Assembly: GCA_963205335.1 (NCBI GenBank)
Contig: CAUJIM010000088.1
Span: 27,669 to 91,668, forward strand
Direction: 5' to 3'
DNA: 64,000 nt
Source of the DNA: Pseudomonadota bacterium
GTDB lineage: Bacteria > Pseudomonadota > Gammaproteobacteria > Burkholderiales > Burkholderiaceae_C
The first letter of the stretch is position 1. Every line of letters begins with the position of its first letter. Positions 10,475 through 19,252 of this stretch are shown here, piece after piece. Position numbers and translations under genes: made by a program. A model generated the notes under the pieces. That model was not told where the DNA came from and ran no database searches. It worked only from the letters and a program-made list of their open reading frames with translations.

Positions 10475-11839
10475 TCAGGCAGTTTCCACCAGCGCGTCGC
10501 CCAGCGCGCTCACCAGGCGCTCGAGTTCCGCCTCGGTGCTGATGAAGGGCGGCGCGAGCTGGATGCTGTCGCCGCCGTAGCGCACGTAAAAGCCCTTGGC
10601 CCAGCACCGCATCGCGATCTCGTACGGGCGCCGGCCCGGCTCGCCGGGCATCTGCTCGATGGTGAAGCCCGCGGCCAGTCCGTAGTTGCGGATGTCCAGC
10701 ACATGCCTGGCGCCCTTGAGACCGTGCACCGCGTTCTCGAAGAAGGGCGCGAGCGCCTTGACGCGCGCCGGGGCGTCTTCGGCTTCGAGCAGCTGCAGCG
10801 TGGCGTTGCCCGCCGCGCAGGCCACGGGATGGGCCGAATAGGTGTAGCCGTGGGCAAATTCCAGCAGGTACTCGGGGCCGGCCGCGGTCATGAAGGTGTC
10901 GTAGATGGCCTTGCTCGCCACGCAGCCGCCCAGCGGCTGCGCGCCGTTGGTCACCTGCTTGGCGAAGTTCAGGATGTCGGGCGTGACGCCGAACACCTCC
11001 GCGCCACTCCAGCCGCCGGCGCGGCCGAAGCCGGTGATGACCTCGTCGAAGATCAGCAGGATGTCGTGCTGCGTGCAGATCTCGCGCAGCCGCTGCAGGT
11101 AGCCCGCGGGCGGGATCACCACCCCGGCCGAGCCCGAGAAGGGTTCGACGATGACGGCGGCGATGGTGCTCGCGTCGTGCAGCGCGATCACGTCCAGCAG
11201 CCGGTCCGCGAGCGCCTTGCCATCGAGCGGCGGCATGCCGCGGTGAAACGACCCGAGCGGCGGCTGCGTGTGCGGCAGGTGGTCGGCCTCGATCCCCTGG
11301 CCGAAAGCCTTGCGGTTGCCCGCCATGCCGCCGACCGAGATGCCGCCGAAGTTGACGCCGTGGTAGCCCTTCTCGCGGCCGACCAGCCGCGACTTGCCCG
11401 CCTGCCCCCTGGCGCGCCAGTAGGCGCGCGCCATCTTTAGGGACGTATCGGCCGCCTCCGAGCCCGAGCAGGTGAAGAACACGTAGTCCAGCCCTTGGGG
11501 CATGTGCGCCTTGATGCGGTTGGCCAGCTCGAACGACGCCGGGTGGCCGAACTGGAACGCCGGCGCGTAGTCGAGCGTGGCCACCGCCCGGCCCACGGCC
11601 TGCGCGATCTCCTTGCGGCCGTGCCCCAGGCCCGTGGTCCACAGGCCCGAGAGGCCGTCGAAGATCCTGCGGCCGTCGGCGTCGGTGTAGTACGCCCCCT
11701 GGCCACCGACGATCATGCGCGGATGCGCCTTGAAGTCGCGGTTGGCGGAAAACGGCATCCAGTGCGCGTCGAGCCAGGCGGCGTCCAGGCGCGGGGCCGG
11801 AGTCTGGGTCTGAGCGCCATCGATCACGGCGAAATCCAT
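10475..11839 (-). CDS. Class III aminotransferase (omega-amino acid:pyruvate type)
   Basis: MDFAVIDGAQTQTP...HWMPFSANRDFK...IFDGLSGLWTTGLGHGRKEI...LIFDEVITGFGRAGGWSGAEVFGVTPDILNFAKQVTNGAQPLGG; PLP lysine motif. Confidence 0.92.
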   Translation of the reverse strand: MDFAVIDGAQTQTPAPRLDAAWLDAHWMPFSANRDFKAHPRMIVGGQGAYYTDADGRRIFDGLSGLWTTGLGHGRKEIAQAVGRAVATLDYAPAFQFGHPASFELANRIKAHMPQGLDYVFFTCSGSEAADTSLKMARAYWRARGQAGKSRLVGREKGYHGVNFGGISVGGMAGNRKAFGQGIEADHLPHTQPPLGSFHRGMPPLDGKALADRLLDVIALHDASTIAAVIVEPFSGSAGVVIPPAGYLQRLREICTQHDILLIFDEVITGFGRAGGWSGAEVFGVTPDILNFAKQVTNGAQPLGGCVASKAIYDTFMTAAGPEYLLEFAHGYTYSAHPVACAAGNATLQLLEAEDAPARVKALAPFFENAVHGLKGARHVLDIRNYGLAAGFTIEQMPGEPGRRPYEIAMRCWAKGFYVRYGGDSIQLAPPFISTEAELERLVSALGDALVETA

Positions 11840-11969
11840 CGCGTTCTCCTCGGAAGGGGCAATGGGCGCTATTGTGGCCTCGAGTACGCCACGCAGGCCA
11901 GCGGTACCCCCGCGGCCACGCAAGACACCGCAGCCAGGGCAAGCTTTCGCGCGGTGGCATGCTGCGCGC

Positions 11970-12209
11970 ATGACCGGCACATCCAAGGCCATTCCGGCGA
12001 TCGACCTGAACCGTTGCACCGGTTGCGGCTGGTGCGTCGCGGCGTGTCCGCCGCACGTGCTCTCGCTGCACGCGCTGGGCGATGGGCCAGGTGCGATCAA
12101 GCGCTCCGTGCTGGACGACGAAGAGGGCTGCACCGGCTGCGCGCTGTGCGCGGTGCGCTGTCCGTTCGACGCGATCCGCATGGTGCGGCGCGAGCAGTCG
12201 CGTCGCTGA
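11970..12209 (+). CDS. 4Fe-4S dicluster ferredoxin
   Basis: MTGTSKAIPAIDLNRCTGCGWCVAACPPHVLS...EEGCTGCALCAVRCPFDAI: two CxxCxxCxxxCP motifs. Confidence 0.88.
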   Translation: MTGTSKAIPAIDLNRCTGCGWCVAACPPHVLSLHALGDGPGAIKRSVLDDEEGCTGCALCAVRCPFDAIRMVRREQSRR

Positions 12210-12257
12210 ATTAGCGCTCGCCATCGCCAAAGAAACAGGCAGGGAGTGTCTTTTCTA

Positions 12258-12364
12258 CCGTCAATCCACGCCCGCCATTGCTGGCGAGCGATGCGTCGTC
12301 GGTCTTGATGTCGCTCATGGACAGCTTGTTTCAATCCACGCCCGCCATTGCTGGCGAGCGATGC
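12258..12364 (-). CRISPR. Minimal type I-C CRISPR array: 2 repeats, 1 spacer
   Basis: 34 nt tcaatccacgcccgccattgctggcgagcgatgc occurs at 12261-12294 and 12331-12364; full minus-strand repeat likely GCATCGCTCGCCAGCAATGGCGGGCGTGGATTGAAAC (37 nt) with CGCCA-GCAA-TGGCG hairpin and I-C-type GTGGATTGAAAC end; distal copy loses the terminal AAC. Spacer 12295-12327 (33 nt). Lies downstream of cas2. Confidence 0.88.
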
Positions 12365-12600
12365 CTTCCTGTGCAATCCATTGCCAGATCGTTGTTTTTT
12401 CCTTCGACTCCGCGAACCGCTCCACAAAACATCCCGCAAAGGAAGCCCCAAGGTGGTCACTCAGAAAAAACTCAATCATCACAATCACTCGGGAAGTGCG
12501 CGAACCTCTCGGGATTCTGGATGTCACTTGGGGTTCGCGGCCACCACCATAGCATGGAGAATGAGTGATCGGCAGCCTCGCTGGGCATAAGGTGCCGCGA

Positions 12601-12891
12601 CTACAGAACCAGTGGCCCTTCAAAGTCCATCGCCTTGAAATGACCATGCTCGATGACTTCAAAGCCGCGCGAACCCGGCACGCGGTAGAGTCGCAGACAA
12701 TCGAGTTCCGGGTCGATGATTGCCAGCAGGCGACGCTCCAGGTCCTCGAATCGCGCCTGGTCGATCTGGCACTCGAACACCGATTTCTGTACTCGCTGGC
12801 CGGTGCCTTCGCATACCTTGGCGACGCGGCGCAGACGGCGTCGGCCCGCGGTGGTTTCGGTATTGACGTCGTAGCACACCAGCACCAGCAT
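12601..12891 (-). CDS. cas2: CRISPR-associated endonuclease Cas2 (type I-C)
   Basis: [51 protein letters not shown]; Cas2 N-terminal YDVNT. Confidence 0.95.
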   Translation of the reverse strand: MLVLVCYDVNTETTAGRRRLRRVAKVCEGTGQRVQKSVFECQIDQARFEDLERRLLAIIDPELDCLRLYRVPGSRGFEVIEHGHFKAMDFEGPLVL

Positions 12892-12902
12892 CGCAGCACA
12901 TC

Positions 12903-13931
12903 CTACTTGGGCACGAAGGGAACGTAGGGCGCACCGTCCTCGCGCACCGCACGCGCCAGCAAGCGCGCCTGTACCAGCGGCACCAGGCCCAGGGGAACGG
13001 CTTGCGCCAGCAGGGGGTGGGTGATTTCGTCCTTCTTGCGCTCCTGGAAGGCCACGACCACGGCCTTGCGCGCATCGGGCTGCAGCGCCACGCCGCCGCC
13101 TTCGCGCAGATCGAAATCATCGACCTTGACCTGTCCCCGGTTGATGAGGGTGAGCGCCAACCGGTCGGCCCAGGGACGGAATTCCTCCATCAAATCCAGC
13201 GCCAGCGCCGCACGCCCCGGGCGCAAGGCGTGCAAGAAACCTGCTTGCGGATCGAGTCCGGCAGCTTCGAGGGCGCTGCGGCAGTCATTCATCCACATGG
13301 CGTACAAGAAGGACAGCAGGGCGTTGAAACGGTCGCGTGGCGGCCGGCGCGTGCGCCCGTCCATGGCGAAGGCTTCACGCTGCGGTGGGCGCACTAGTAG
13401 GTTCAGGCCGCTGAAATACTGGCGTGCGGCCTCGCCTTCCAGGCCGCGCAGGGCATCGAGGCTGTCCGCACTCGGCAATGTGCGCAGTGTGGCGGCGAGA
13501 TCGTCGGCCAGGCGGGCGAGGACTTTGGTTTCGTTGGCAGACACCGCCTCGCGCGCACCACGCTGCAGGACTTGGCGAGCGTTCTTCACCTTGCCCGCCA
13601 CGCAGGCACGCGCCTGATCGAGAGTGAAGGCCGGATCCGCCAGGCGCTGGAACTGTGCCTGGCGCAGCAGCACGTTGCCACTGACGGCGCCCTCCAGCCG
13701 GGCCTTGAAGCGCCCATTGTCGTCCAGGAGCACCAAGGCAATGCCTTCGTCGGCCAGGCGGTGCATGAGGGGAGCGGACAGGCCCGCATGGCCGAAGCAG
13801 ACTACCGCCGTCAGGTGATGCAGCGGCACGCGCAACCGGGTTTCACGCTCGACCTCAACGCGCAGGGTGTCGTTGTCCAGGCGCAGCCAGGCATCGGGCA
13901 GGGTAACGTAGAGGGTGTTGAGCAATTGCAT
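12903..13931 (-). CDS. cas1: CRISPR-associated integrase Cas1 (type I-C)
   Basis: [47 protein letters not shown]...[51 protein letters not shown]. Confidence 0.95.
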   Translation of the reverse strand: MQLLNTLYVTLPDAWLRLDNDTLRVEVERETRLRVPLHHLTAVVCFGHAGLSAPLMHRLADEGIALVLLDDNGRFKARLEGAVSGNVLLRQAQFQRLADPAFTLDQARACVAGKVKNARQVLQRGAREAVSANETKVLARLADDLAATLRTLPSADSLDALRGLEGEAARQYFSGLNLLVRPPQREAFAMDGRTRRPPRDRFNALLSFLYAMWMNDCRSALEAAGLDPQAGFLHALRPGRAALALDLMEEFRPWADRLALTLINRGQVKVDDFDLREGGGVALQPDARKAVVVAFQERKKDEITHPLLAQAVPLGLVPLVQARLLARAVREDGAPYVPFVPK

Positions 13932-13942
13932 GGCGCGAACGG

Positions 13943-14596
13943 TCAGCGGTCGGGGTCGAACAGTGCCTGCCGGGCCTGGGCCAGCGCACCGTGCGTGGCC
14001 TGGGGCTGGCAACGCTCCTGCAAGGAGCAGCCCTTGCAGCGCCGCGCGGCCTGTTCGCCCTGCAGGGGCGGCGGCAGTTGGCCGCTGGCCAGCATCTGCC
14101 GCACGGCGTTGGCCACTTCGATCACCTGCGCGCGCAAGGCGGGGGTGATGGCCACGACACGGCGGCGGCGTGAGCTGGCGTAGTACAGCGCGCCTTCATG
14201 CACGGCCTTGCCGGTCATGGATTCCAGGCACAGCGCCTGGGCGGCCAGTTGCAAATCGTCGCAGGCGGCGATGTCGGCGGCTTTGTGGCGGCTGCCGTGT
14301 TTGTATTCCACCGGGTAGGGGGTGCCGTCGGACAGGAACTCGACCACGTCGGACTTGCCGATCAGCCCCAGCGCGTCGTGCCACAGCGGCAGGGCGCGCT
14401 CCACACGCACGCCTTTGGCGGTTTCCACGCCGGGGTGATCGACCCTGGCATGCACGGCCTGGCCGCGCAAGGTGTGGATGTTGTCGTCGAATACCTGCTC
14501 CAAGTGGATCAGTCCGCATTGGCGCGGGCAGTAGCACCAGTGCTGCAGGGCCGACAAGGCAATTGGCTCCAATTCGGTTGAATCTGGCATAAGCAC
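13943..14596 (-). CDS. cas4: CRISPR-associated exonuclease Cas4
   Basis: ALQHWCYCPRQCGLIHLEQVFDDNIHTLRGQAVHARVD...PVEYKHGS...CKGCSLQERCQP; Cas4 cysteine cluster. Confidence 0.94.
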   Translation of the reverse strand: MLMPDSTELEPIALSALQHWCYCPRQCGLIHLEQVFDDNIHTLRGQAVHARVDHPGVETAKGVRVERALPLWHDALGLIGKSDVVEFLSDGTPYPVEYKHGSRHKAADIAACDDLQLAAQALCLESMTGKAVHEGALYYASSRRRRVVAITPALRAQVIEVANAVRQMLASGQLPPPLQGEQAARRCKGCSLQERCQPQATHGALAQARQALFDPDR

Positions 14597-14607
14597 TGCG
14601 CAAGGCG

Positions 14608-15489
14608 CTATGGTTTTTTTCGCTTAGGGCGGGCTTGCCGCGCCTTGGGTGCGGCAAGCACCGGGGCATCCGCCTTGGCCTGGGACGGCAGGTAGTTGGC
14701 GCCTGTCACCACCGATTGGCCGGTCTGGTTTTCCAGTTGCTCGCGCGCCTGGCGGGCGATACGGCCGCCGGCCTGGGCTGCGCCCTTGTTCTGCTGCAGG
14801 CCGGTGGCGTCTTGCCGCTCGGCGATCTGGCGCGTGGAGAGTTCGGCCAGCGCCGTGAAGATCAGCTCGGCCTCGCTCATGTGGTCGCGCAGGTTCTGGC
14901 TTTGCAGACCTTTCCTGGCCTTGTGCGCAGCCACCGACAGGCCCGCCCATTCCTGGTGGATGAGGTTGGTGAGGATGGCGTATTCGCGCCCCTGCTGTAC
15001 GCCGTGCTCGCTCCAGTAGTCGGTGAGCTTGTTGCGCGTTTCCTGGCCGGTCATGCGCTGCTGGATCCACTTGTCGCTGCGTCCCAGTTGCCGCCAGCCC
15101 TGGCGCGCGCGATCCAGCGCCTGGGCGGGGTCGGCCAGCTCCTGCATGCGCTCGTAGCCCACCTTGGCCAGCCAGAGCTTGATGGGCTCGGCCTTGGGGC
15201 TGGGGATGGATTGGACCAGGCGCAGCAGCGTGGGAGCGGTGGCGCAGTCGGTCTCGCGCTGCTTGCCATCGGCGGAGGGCAGTTTCAACTGTACGATTTC
15301 AGCGTACGGTTGATTCGAGCCCGCTTCCTGAGTCAGCTTGCGCTTGAGGTCGGACCAATACCGGCGGGCATTGTTGGAGTCCGTCAGGATTTGCACGATG
15401 TCAATGACGGAGAACCACCAAGTGTCCGTCTCCTGGTCGTACACACGGCGGATGGATGCACCGTCGAATTGGGTGGGCAGGATTTTCAT
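14608..15489 (-). CDS. BRO-N domain protein (phage antirepressor / DinD-like) inside cas operon
   Basis: N-terminus IRRVYDQETDTWWFSVIDIVQILTDSNNARRYWSDLKRKL...LLRLVQSIPSPKAEPIKLWLAKVG is BRO-N-like; C-terminal DinD-like helical region (TGQETRNKLTDYWSEHGVQQGREYAILTNLIHQEWAG). 12 bp from cas7 and 11 bp from cas4. Confidence 0.85.
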   Translation of the reverse strand: MKILPTQFDGASIRRVYDQETDTWWFSVIDIVQILTDSNNARRYWSDLKRKLTQEAGSNQPYAEIVQLKLPSADGKQRETDCATAPTLLRLVQSIPSPKAEPIKLWLAKVGYERMQELADPAQALDRARQGWRQLGRSDKWIQQRMTGQETRNKLTDYWSEHGVQQGREYAILTNLIHQEWAGLSVAAHKARKGLQSQNLRDHMSEAELIFTALAELSTRQIAERQDATGLQQNKGAAQAGGRIARQAREQLENQTGQSVVTGANYLPSQAKADAPVLAAPKARQARPKRKKP

Positions 15490-15501
15490 GGCCCAGCCCC
15501 G

Positions 15502-16488
15502 TCAGCACATCCGGCGCAACTTGACACCCGGCGCTGCCTCCACCTCGGCGCCCACTGCCAGGCCTTGCCCGTCAAACGTGACGCTGTAGGCATCGAAGCT
15601 GCGCGCCACTTGCCCCGCCTCGCGGGGTGCCGCCTTCAGGCGCTCGAACAAGGCGTGCGCCGGGGCGTTGCCCAGTTCGCTCTCGTGGGCAAAGACGTAG
15701 AGACCGCGCGTGGCCATCTGGCCCCGGGCGGCGCTGCGGTCATGCTCGAACATTTGCGCCAGCGCCTGCCACAGCAGTTGCAGGTCGTCCTGGTCGAAGC
15801 CGGTCTGCTTGGCGAGAAAGGAGGAGACGAAGCCATGCGCCACGTACACCCCGTAGGGCACGGTGTGCTTGCGGCCCATGGTGCGGTTGTCGCCCTGCTG
15901 TTTTTCAGCTTCGGCCTCGGTGGCCACGGCCATGCGGGTGATGGAATGCTCCAGCGCGACGACGGGCTCGACCGAACGCGCAAAGGTCAGTTGCACCGGG
16001 CCGCGCACCTGACCGCAGTTCACGCCCGTGGACATGACGGCGCCAAAGGTGCGCACGTCGAAGAAGTTCTGGCACATCCACTGCCGCGCCAGCGCCACCT
16101 CGTCGGCGCTGCCCTTGCGCTTGTCCTTGCCGGGTTTTTTCTTCTTTGCGTCGTTTGCTGTGTTTTCAGTAGCATCTTCCGCTTGTTCCTCGGGCGCTGC
16201 GGCCAGATTCAATGCCGAATAGGCGCGCTGGTTCTGGTGGTTCAGGATGGCCTTTTCCCGCACGTAGATCTCAAAGCGCTTTTCGCCATCCGCGGGGATG
16301 CGTTCTACCTGCTCTTTCACCAAACCCACGAAGTTGCGCACCTTGCGCTTGAGCGCCACATCGGTCACCAGGCCATGGCCGGTTTCCGCGTCCAGGCGCG
16401 GCATGTTGCCCGCGTCGGGGTCGCCGTTGGGGTTGCCGTCTTGCACGTCGAAAACAAGAACGAAGTCGTAGCGTTGCGTGAGGCTCAT
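15502..16488 (-). CDS. cas7c: Type I-C Cascade backbone Cas7c/Csd2
   Basis: [54 protein letters not shown]; Csd2 N-terminal signature; ATGA overlap with cas8c. Confidence 0.95.
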   Translation of the reverse strand: MSLTQRYDFVLVFDVQDGNPNGDPDAGNMPRLDAETGHGLVTDVALKRKVRNFVGLVKEQVERIPADGEKRFEIYVREKAILNHQNQRAYSALNLAAAPEEQAEDATENTANDAKKKKPGKDKRKGSADEVALARQWMCQNFFDVRTFGAVMSTGVNCGQVRGPVQLTFARSVEPVVALEHSITRMAVATEAEAEKQQGDNRTMGRKHTVPYGVYVAHGFVSSFLAKQTGFDQDDLQLLWQALAQMFEHDRSAARGQMATRGLYVFAHESELGNAPAHALFERLKAAPREAGQVARSFDAYSVTFDGQGLAVGAEVEAAPGVKLRRMC

Positions 16489-18254
16489 GCCAAATCTCCT
16501 GCGGGGTGGGTATCGGGGGTGTCGTTGGCACCGGGCTTCTTGCTGTAAAAGTCCTGGCGCTGGTGGTAGTAGCCCAGGGCAAAGCGGCCCTGGTCGGGCA
16601 GGGCCAGGTGCGCGGGAAAGTCCGCCACGGGCCCCAGCACCTCGGCCAACAGCTTTTCAAACCACTGCGCACGCCCGGGGTTGAGTTTTTTCAGGTGCGC
16701 GTTCTTCAGCCGCAGCAAGGTGGTGAACACCGCCACCGGGGTGCTGGACGCGGCACCGTAGTAACGATCGCGGATGGTGGCGTTGAGCCCTGGGCTGGCT
16801 TCTTCCTGGGCCTTTTCCAGCACCGCGAAAAGCCGCCCGAGCCGGTAGGCGGCGTGGGTGTTGTCGGGGTCGAGCATGGGCAGAAACTCCTTCTCTGTGC
16901 TTTGGCGAAAACGGATATGGCGGTTGATGCATGCCTTGATGGCCGCGGCACGCAGGTAATTGACGTTCTGCTCGGCACGGCAGCGGCCCACGGCGGCGTT
17001 GAGCCACAGGCGCGGATAGGGAACGTTCTCGCCGCCCAGCATGGCATCGACGATGGCGCCGCCCAGGTTGGGCGGGATGTTGTCGGCCTTGCCCTGCAGC
17101 GCCACGGCCGTCAGCAGGCGAAACATCGACGGGTATTGCGGATCGTGCGGACCGCGTATCAGCTCCAGGTCATGGAAATGCTGGACGATGCGTCGCCCCA
17201 GATCGCGCAGCGGCAGGCAATGGTGGAAGCGCACGCTGATGCGTGCCGCGTTGGGGGCCAGGCCCAGCACATGAAAGCGTGTCTCGCCCTCGGGGCCGGC
17301 GAGCTTGCCGCTGCGCAGGGCGTCAAACAGCGCGTGAACGGCACGCGTGCCTTGGTCAGGATCGTCCTTGGGTGGATCACCAAAGATGTCGGCCAAGGAC
17401 GTTTCAAAGTCGGATGCCCGCTCGGCCCAGAACACGGTGGAGGCATCGCCCACCTGGATGCGCTGGGGCGAATCCTTGCGCAACAGGTGGTTCAGTGCCG
17501 TGGTGTAGGCGAAGGCCGCAGCGCGGCTGACCGGGGCGTTTTCGCCCTGGCGCTCGGTCTTGCCATACGACTCGAAGGAGCGGGCGTTGAACGAGACAAT
17601 GTTGGCCCCCGAGGTTTGCGCGCCCCATACTCCTTTGATGGTGGCATGCAGGCGTTCCACCGGTGCCTGTTGCCCCGTGACCAGGCACACCGCCTGCGGC
17701 GCATCGTCGTCCGCCGTGGCGTTCAACGCGGCCTGGACCACGGCCGGACGCTGGCACACCAAGTCCAGATCGCCGTGCAGCCGAAAGCTCAGCACGGCAT
17801 TGCTTTCCAGCGCATCATCCCAGGCCGGCTGGCGTTCCAGCTGCGCCACGTCCAGCCGCTGCAGAAAGCGCAGCACGGCTTGCAGGCCGGCGTCCTCCCG
17901 GGCTGCCTCGGGCAGCGCGGCGATGCGGGCGCGAAACGCGGCATGCTGCTCCGCCACGCGTTCGGGCTTGCCCTTGGTGTCCACGCCGAGCACGTATTCG
18001 AGGGTGTCCCACAGCAGGTTGGCCGCCACGCCCGAGGTCTTCTTGACACCCATGGGCACCCGGAAAACCTGGGCCACCTTCTTTTTGCCCCGCAACTCGC
18101 GCGTATCGCGCAGTTGCAGCAGTTCGCCTTCGGCATCGATCTCCAGGATGAACGGAATTTCCTTCTGCTCCAGGCCGAAGGCAGGCAGGCGCTGCGCCGG
18201 GTCGGGGTCGTCGCACTTGCGGCGGTAGTAATCATGAAGGGCTTGCAAGATCAT
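16485..18254 (-). CDS. cas8c: Type I-C Cascade large subunit Cas8c/Csd1
   Basis: [46 protein letters not shown]...; Csd1-like; overlaps cas5c stop. Confidence 0.94.
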   Translation of the reverse strand: MILQALHDYYRRKCDDPDPAQRLPAFGLEQKEIPFILEIDAEGELLQLRDTRELRGKKKVAQVFRVPMGVKKTSGVAANLLWDTLEYVLGVDTKGKPERVAEQHAAFRARIAALPEAAREDAGLQAVLRFLQRLDVAQLERQPAWDDALESNAVLSFRLHGDLDLVCQRPAVVQAALNATADDDAPQAVCLVTGQQAPVERLHATIKGVWGAQTSGANIVSFNARSFESYGKTERQGENAPVSRAAAFAYTTALNHLLRKDSPQRIQVGDASTVFWAERASDFETSLADIFGDPPKDDPDQGTRAVHALFDALRSGKLAGPEGETRFHVLGLAPNAARISVRFHHCLPLRDLGRRIVQHFHDLELIRGPHDPQYPSMFRLLTAVALQGKADNIPPNLGGAIVDAMLGGENVPYPRLWLNAAVGRCRAEQNVNYLRAAAIKACINRHIRFRQSTEKEFLPMLDPDNTHAAYRLGRLFAVLEKAQEEASPGLNATIRDRYYGAASSTPVAVFTTLLRLKNAHLKKLNPGRAQWFEKLLAEVLGPVADFPAHLALPDQGRFALGYYHQRQDFYSKKPGANDTPDTHPAGDLA

Positions 18255-18904
18255 CCGCGTGTCTCCTCGAACGGTGGAACCTGCACCACGCCCTGCTCCA
18301 TCCTGGCGTTGAAGAAGCGCGGCTGCGGGTCGGCGGGGCGGGTGAAGTCCAGGTCGTGCAGCATCCAGCCCAGCTCGCGCGTATCGGGGATGGGCATGGC
18401 GGGCGGCGAGTCGGCCGTCACCAGGCGGAAATCGGCCGCGAACTCGCGGCAGCCCAGGTAGGGCTGGTTCACGCACTGGCCCCTGCTGGCGCGGCGAGCG
18501 AACATTTCGGTGTACTTCACCAAGGGCTCGGCACCGCCCGGCGCGAGCGACAGATCGGCATGGATGCGGTAGGCCACGTCGCGCAAGAAATAACCGGCAC
18601 GCTGCTGGCGTTCGTCCTCGATGGTCAGGCCCAGCGTGCCATGGCCCGCTGCCATGGCCTGCTGCACATTGCGCGTGGACACCACGGCGCTGACTTCGTT
18701 GCGCCGCAGGTTGATGAAGCGAATCGGCCTGAGCACCTCGATGCGCCGTACGCGCCAGCGGATGGCGGGCTTCCACAGCACGGACTCGAACACGGCGCGG
18801 GCGGCCGAGGGCGTCATCACGTCGTAGGAGACGCGCTCCACCTTCATTTCGGGGCGGGTGAAGCAGGCGAAAGGGCCTGCGACTTCAAGGCAAAAGGTGG
18901 TCAT
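18251..18904 (-). CDS. cas5c: Type I-C Cas5c/Cas5d pre-crRNA nuclease
   Basis: MTTFCLEVAGPFACFTRPEMKVERVSYDVMTPSAARAVFESVLWKPAIRWRVRRIEVL; Cas5d signature. Confidence 0.95.
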   Translation of the reverse strand: MTTFCLEVAGPFACFTRPEMKVERVSYDVMTPSAARAVFESVLWKPAIRWRVRRIEVLRPIRFINLRRNEVSAVVSTRNVQQAMAAGHGTLGLTIEDERQQRAGYFLRDVAYRIHADLSLAPGGAEPLVKYTEMFARRASRGQCVNQPYLGCREFAADFRLVTADSPPAMPIPDTRELGWMLHDLDFTRPADPQPRFFNARMEQGVVQVPPFEETRG

Positions 18905-18911
18905 TTTTTGC

Positions 18912-19250
<339 letters not shown>

Positions 19251-19252
19251 CT

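Noticed and set aside
6808-10542. 1244-aa plus-strand ORF
   Set aside because: Antisense to maeB and the GGDEF gene, which have clear domain matches; spurious high-GC ORF.
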